DNA from: Pseudocitrobacter cyperus
GTDB taxonomy: Bacteria > Pseudomonadota > Gammaproteobacteria > Enterobacterales > Enterobacteriaceae
Length of the DNA: 64,000 bases
Assembly (NCBI RefSeq): GCF_039889165.1
Contig: NZ_JAYMYY010000001.1
Coordinates: 1,550,001-1,614,000 of the forward strand
Reading direction: 5' to 3'
Below the pieces are notes generated by a model, which saw only the letters and a program-made list of their open reading frames with translations, did not search any database and was not told the DNA's origin. The position numbers and the translations under genes were made by a program. Shown here one piece after another: positions 61,128 to 64,000 of the stretch. Positions within the stretch are counted from its first letter, which is position 1. Every line of letters starts with the position of its first letter.

Positions 61128-61706
61128 ATGTTAAAAAAAATCCTCTTTCCCTTAGTAGCGCTGTTTATGTTGGCAGGATGCGCCACGCCGCCGACCACTA
61201 TCGACGTGTCACCGAAAATGACGCTGCCGCAGCAGGATCCGAGCCTGATGGGCATTACCGTCAGCATCAATGGCGCCGACCAGCGTCAGGATCAGGCGCT
61301 GGCTAAAGTGACCCGCGATAACCAGCAGGTCACTCTGACGGCTTCCCGCGACCTGCGCTTCCTGTTACAAGAAGTGCTGGAAAAACAGATGACCGCGCGC
61401 GGCTATATGATTGGGCCTAATGGCGCAGTCGACCTGCAAATCATCGTCAGCAATCTGTATGCCGATGTTTCTCAGGGCAACGTCCGTTATAACATCGCCA
61501 CCAAGGCTGATATCGCCATCATCGCGACCGCGAAGAATGGCAACAAGATGACCAAAAATTACCGCGCCAGCTACTCCGTAGAAGGGGCGTTCCAGGCATC
61601 GAACAAAAATATCGCCAACGCCGTTAACAGCGTACTGACCGATACCATCGCGGATATGTCTCAGGACACCAGCGTCCACGACTTTATCAAGCAAAACGCG
61701 CGTTAA
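61128..61706 (+). CDS. yajG: YajG, lipoprotein
   Basis: 192-residue lipoprotein as in E. coli. Signal peptide MLKKILFPLVALFMLAGC with lipobox, mature Cys at about residue 18. The remainder is a conserved soluble domain (VSPKMTLPQQDPSLMGITVSI). Function unknown; ampG lies 47 bp downstream across a hairpin. The start at 61128 is the signal-peptide start; 61107 adds MRFESLN. Confidence 0.94.
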   Translation: MLKKILFPLVALFMLAGCATPPTTIDVSPKMTLPQQDPSLMGITVSINGADQRQDQALAKVTRDNQQVTLTASRDLRFLLQEVLEKQMTARGYMIGPNGAVDLQIIVSNLYADVSQGNVRYNIATKADIAIIATAKNGNKMTKNYRASYSVEGAFQASNKNIANAVNSVLTDTIADMSQDTSVHDFIKQNAR

Positions 61707-61715
61707 TCCCACTAA

Positions 61716-61742
61716 ACTGACCCGACTCTACGTCGGGTCAGT
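61716..61742 (+). terminator. Hairpin between yajG and ampG
   Basis: 11-bp stem ACTGACCCGAC / GTCGGGTCAGT with a 5-nt loop and no T run: probably an attenuator or processing site, since ampG follows at once. Confidence 0.6.
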
Positions 61743-61753
61743 ACTATAAGAAC

Positions 61754-63229
61754 ATGCCCACTCATTATTTACGTATTTTCCAGCAACCGAAATCGGCCAT
61801 TCTGCTGATTCTTGGTTTCGCCTCCGGTTTACCCCTCGCGCTGACCTCCGGGACGCTGCAGGCATGGATGACCGTAGAAAACATCGATCTGAAAACGATT
61901 GGCTTCTTCTCACTTGTCGGTCAGGCCTACGTCTTTAAGTTTCTCTGGTCGCCGGTGATGGATCGTTATACCCCGCCGTTTCTCGGCCGCCGCCGCGGCT
62001 GGTTACTGACCACCCAACTTCTGCTGTTGATTGCTATTGCGGCGATGGGCTTTCTTGAGCCCGCTTCGCAACTGCGCTGGATGGCAGCGCTGGCGGTGGT
62101 GATTGCCTTCTGTTCCGCTTCGCAGGATATCGTCTTTGACGCCTGGAAAACCGACGTATTGCCCGCGGAAGAGCGTGGCGCGGGCGCCGCCATCAGCGTG
62201 CTCGGCTACCGCCTGGGGATGCTGGTTTCCGGCGGCCTTGCGCTGTGGCTGGCCGATAAATGGCTTGGCTGGCAGGGCATGTACTGGCTGATGGCGGCAC
62301 TGCTGGTGCCCTGTATTATCGCCACCCTGCTTGCACCGGAACCGAGCGATGTTATTCCGGTTCCGCGCAGCCTTGAGCAGGCCGTTGTTGCGCCGTTAAA
62401 AGATTTCTTTGGCCGTAACAATGCGTGGCTGATTCTGTTGCTGATTGTGATGTACAAACTTGGCGACGCTTTCGCCATGAGTCTGACCACCACCTTTTTG
62501 ATTCGCGGCGTCGGTTTTGATGCCGGCGAAGTCGGGATGGTGAACAAAACCCTCGGCTTGTTCGCCACCATTGTCGGCGCGCTTTACGGCGGCGTGTTAA
62601 TGCAGCGTTTAACGCTGTTCCGCGCGTTGCTGATATTCGGCATCCTGCAGGGGGTGTCAAACGCGGGTTACTGGCTGTTGTCAGTCACAGACAAACATCT
62701 GTACTCAATGGGCGCGGCGGTATTCTTCGAAAACCTGTGCGGCGGGATGGGGACTGCGGCGTTTGTCGCGCTGCTGATGACCCTGTGTAACAAATCGTTC
62801 TCGGCCACACAGTTCGCTTTGTTATCCGCACTTTCCGCTGTCGGCCGCGTTTACGTCGGGCCTATCGCCGGTTGGTTTGTTGAAGCACACGGCTGGCCAG
62901 CCTTCTATCTGTTTTCCGTGGTCGCAGCCGTTCCGGGAATATTGCTGCTGTTAGTCTGCCGCCGGACGCTGGAATACACCCAACAGACGGAGCAATTTAT
63001 GCCACGCAGCACCTTCAGCGGCGGCTATCGGTTTGCGCTGCGCCTGTTGCTTATCGGCGCTCTGCTGTTGGGCGCATGGCTGGTCATGCTGATCATCGAC
63101 GCGCTTTCGCTGGCCTCTCTTCCCTTCACCACTACGGTGCTGGAGGCCGGGGCGCTGATCGCCGTAGCAGGTATTTTAGTCGGTTGCCTCCTTGACTACC
63201 TGGCGCTACGTAAGACACATCAGATGTAA
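61754..63229 (+). CDS. ampG: AmpG, muropeptide permease
   Basis: Inner-membrane MFS permease importing GlcNAc-anhydroMurNAc peptides for cell-wall recycling; needed for AmpC induction. 491 residues as in E. coli. About fourteen hydrophobic segments; conserved FASGLPLALTSGTLQAWM near the N-terminus and SLTTTFLIRGVGFDAGEVG in the middle. Confidence 0.96.
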   Translation: MPTHYLRIFQQPKSAILLILGFASGLPLALTSGTLQAWMTVENIDLKTIGFFSLVGQAYVFKFLWSPVMDRYTPPFLGRRRGWLLTTQLLLLIAIAAMGFLEPASQLRWMAALAVVIAFCSASQDIVFDAWKTDVLPAEERGAGAAISVLGYRLGMLVSGGLALWLADKWLGWQGMYWLMAALLVPCIIATLLAPEPSDVIPVPRSLEQAVVAPLKDFFGRNNAWLILLLIVMYKLGDAFAMSLTTTFLIRGVGFDAGEVGMVNKTLGLFATIVGALYGGVLMQRLTLFRALLIFGILQGVSNAGYWLLSVTDKHLYSMGAAVFFENLCGGMGTAAFVALLMTLCNKSFSATQFALLSALSAVGRVYVGPIAGWFVEAHGWPAFYLFSVVAAVPGILLLLVCRRTLEYTQQTEQFMPRSTFSGGYRFALRLLLIGALLLGAWLVMLIIDALSLASLPFTTTVLEAGALIAVAGILVGCLLDYLALRKTHQM

Positions 63230-63698
63230 TTCAGCACATTCATGGCGAGTACGTTGTAATCACTATCAGTAATTATTTCGTACTCGCAATGAACCAACTG
63301 GATAATTTGTTGATTCGTGCTTTTTAGAATTTTGGAAATTACTGGAATCAATAAAAAGCGCTTTATTTCATTAACCGATTCAGCAGCGTCTTATTATTTT
63401 CCTTTTACTGATTTGTCGCCAATTTGATGATTAATTGTTAATTATTTGTATATTATTGACAATGGTTATACCAATTGACATTTCATATCCTCCTTTTATC
63501 CCTCCTTCGTTATAACACGCGCCAAATGGGCAATCTGCCTGAAAAATAGACACAATTGCCAACATATGTGACATCAACGGCAGAACCTGGTAACACATAA
63601 CTGACAGAGAGCTATTCGCATTTACAGTAATGTAACTTTCCCGTAAAATACCCACACGCTTTAAGCGCCACCAACCCCCGTGGAATTGAGGTCGTTAC
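63230..63698. other. Non-coding region upstream of cyoA
   Basis: 469 bp between ampG and cyoA, AT-rich, with no credible gene. It should hold the cyo promoter. GCGAGTACG at 63245 and its complement CGTACTCGC at 63279 could pair across a 25-nt loop. An ArcA-like motif is listed separately. Confidence 0.6.
63436..63445. promoter_or_regulatory. Candidate ArcA site upstream of cyoA
   Basis: TGTTAATTAT matches the (A/T)GTTAATTA(A/T) ArcA core, in a run of TTAAT repeats (63430-63450). E. coli cyo is repressed by ArcA and Fnr. Confidence 0.6.
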
Positions 63699-64000
63699 AT
63701 GAGACTCAGGAAATACAATAAAAGTTTGGGATGGTTGTCATTAATCGCAGGCACCGTTTTACTCAGTGGCTGTGATTCTGCACTTCTTGACCCCAAAGGA
63801 CAGATTGGACTGGAGCAACGTTCGCTCATACTGACGGCTTTTGGCCTGATGTTGATAGTCGTTATTCCCGCCATCTTGATGGCAGTTGGTTTTGCCTGGA
63901 AGTATCGTGCAAGTAATAAAGATGCGAAGTATAGCCCGAACTGGTCACACTCCAATAAAGTGGAAGCTGTGGTCTGGACAGTGCCTATCCTTATCATCAT
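63699..64000 (+). CDS. cyoA: CyoA, cytochrome bo3 ubiquinol oxidase subunit II (partial)
   Basis: Inner-membrane lipoprotein, first gene of cyoABCDE. 100 codons visible; about two thirds lie beyond the window. Signal peptide with lipobox VLLSGC (Cys at about residue 25), then a first membrane segment AFGLMLIVVIPAILMAVGFAW and the start of the second (VVWTVPILIII). Almost identical to E. coli. Confidence 0.97.
   Translation, partial: MRLRKYNKSLGWLSLIAGTVLLSGCDSALLDPKGQIGLEQRSLILTAFGLMLIVVIPAILMAVGFAWKYRASNKDAKYSPNWSHSNKVEAVVWTVPILII

Noticed and set aside
1..64000. CRISPR arrays, tRNA genes, IS elements, prophage or defence genes
   Set aside because: Looked for direct-repeat arrays, tRNA cloverleaf ends, transposases, integrases and known defence domains; none seen in this window.

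Overview
The window is a stretch of enterobacterial core chromosome. Gene order and protein sequences follow the Escherichia coli K-12 ushA-to-cyoA region almost gene for gene. The presence of the cysteine desulfhydrase gene cdsH beside decR is Salmonella-like, while lacZ is absent from most Salmonella. A Citrobacter-like or closely related member of the Enterobacteriaceae fits best; the species is inferred, not proven. I see no tRNA, rRNA operon, insertion sequence, prophage, CRISPR array, toxin-antitoxin module or defence island.

Layout. 1-19.1 kb: ushA (cut by the window start), fsr, ybaL, gsk, aes, hemH, adk, htpG, recR-ybaB-dnaX, apt, ybaN, priC-rsmS and mscK; these cover nucleotide salvage, DNA replication and repair, haem synthesis, chaperoning and osmotic safety. 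19.2-24.4 kb: acrR and the divergent acrAB multidrug efflux genes with a perfect AcrR operator. 24.9-26.8 kb: tomB-hha, maa, ylaC. 26.8-37.1 kb is the variable part: a MocR-type regulator facing a GNAT acetyltransferase, the zinc-independent ribosomal proteins rpmE2-rpmJ2 behind a Zur box, a frameshifted c-di-GMP phosphodiesterase gene (pdeB), ybaA, a lacZ with no lacI or lacY, and the yczE/yczR pair. 37.1-50.3 kb: 4.5S RNA, atl (ybaZ), ybaY, tesB, a YgdI-type lipoprotein, amtB and glnK (sigma-54/NtrC promoter), mdlAB, decR/cdsH, cof, ybaE, queC. 50.4-64 kb: fadM, ybaV, ppiD, hupB, lon, clpX, clpP, tig, bolA, yajG, ampG and the start of cyoA.

The most notable observations are two disrupted genes. 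lon has lost the equivalent of 4 bp in a GC-dinucleotide tract, which removes the whole protease active site (Ser679 and Lys722 in E. coli numbering). pdeB carries an exact 8-bp tandem duplication just after its EAL signature, which shifts the frame. Both sit in short tandem repeats, so they could be reversible slippage events, fixed mutations or sequencing errors. If lon is really inactive, its known substrates (MarA/SoxS-type activators of acrAB, RcsA, SulA) would be stabilised. The accessory genes around 26.8-37.1 kb include two MocR regulators, each divergent from one small partner gene; these are the least characterised units here. Nothing in the window looks like a wholly new system.
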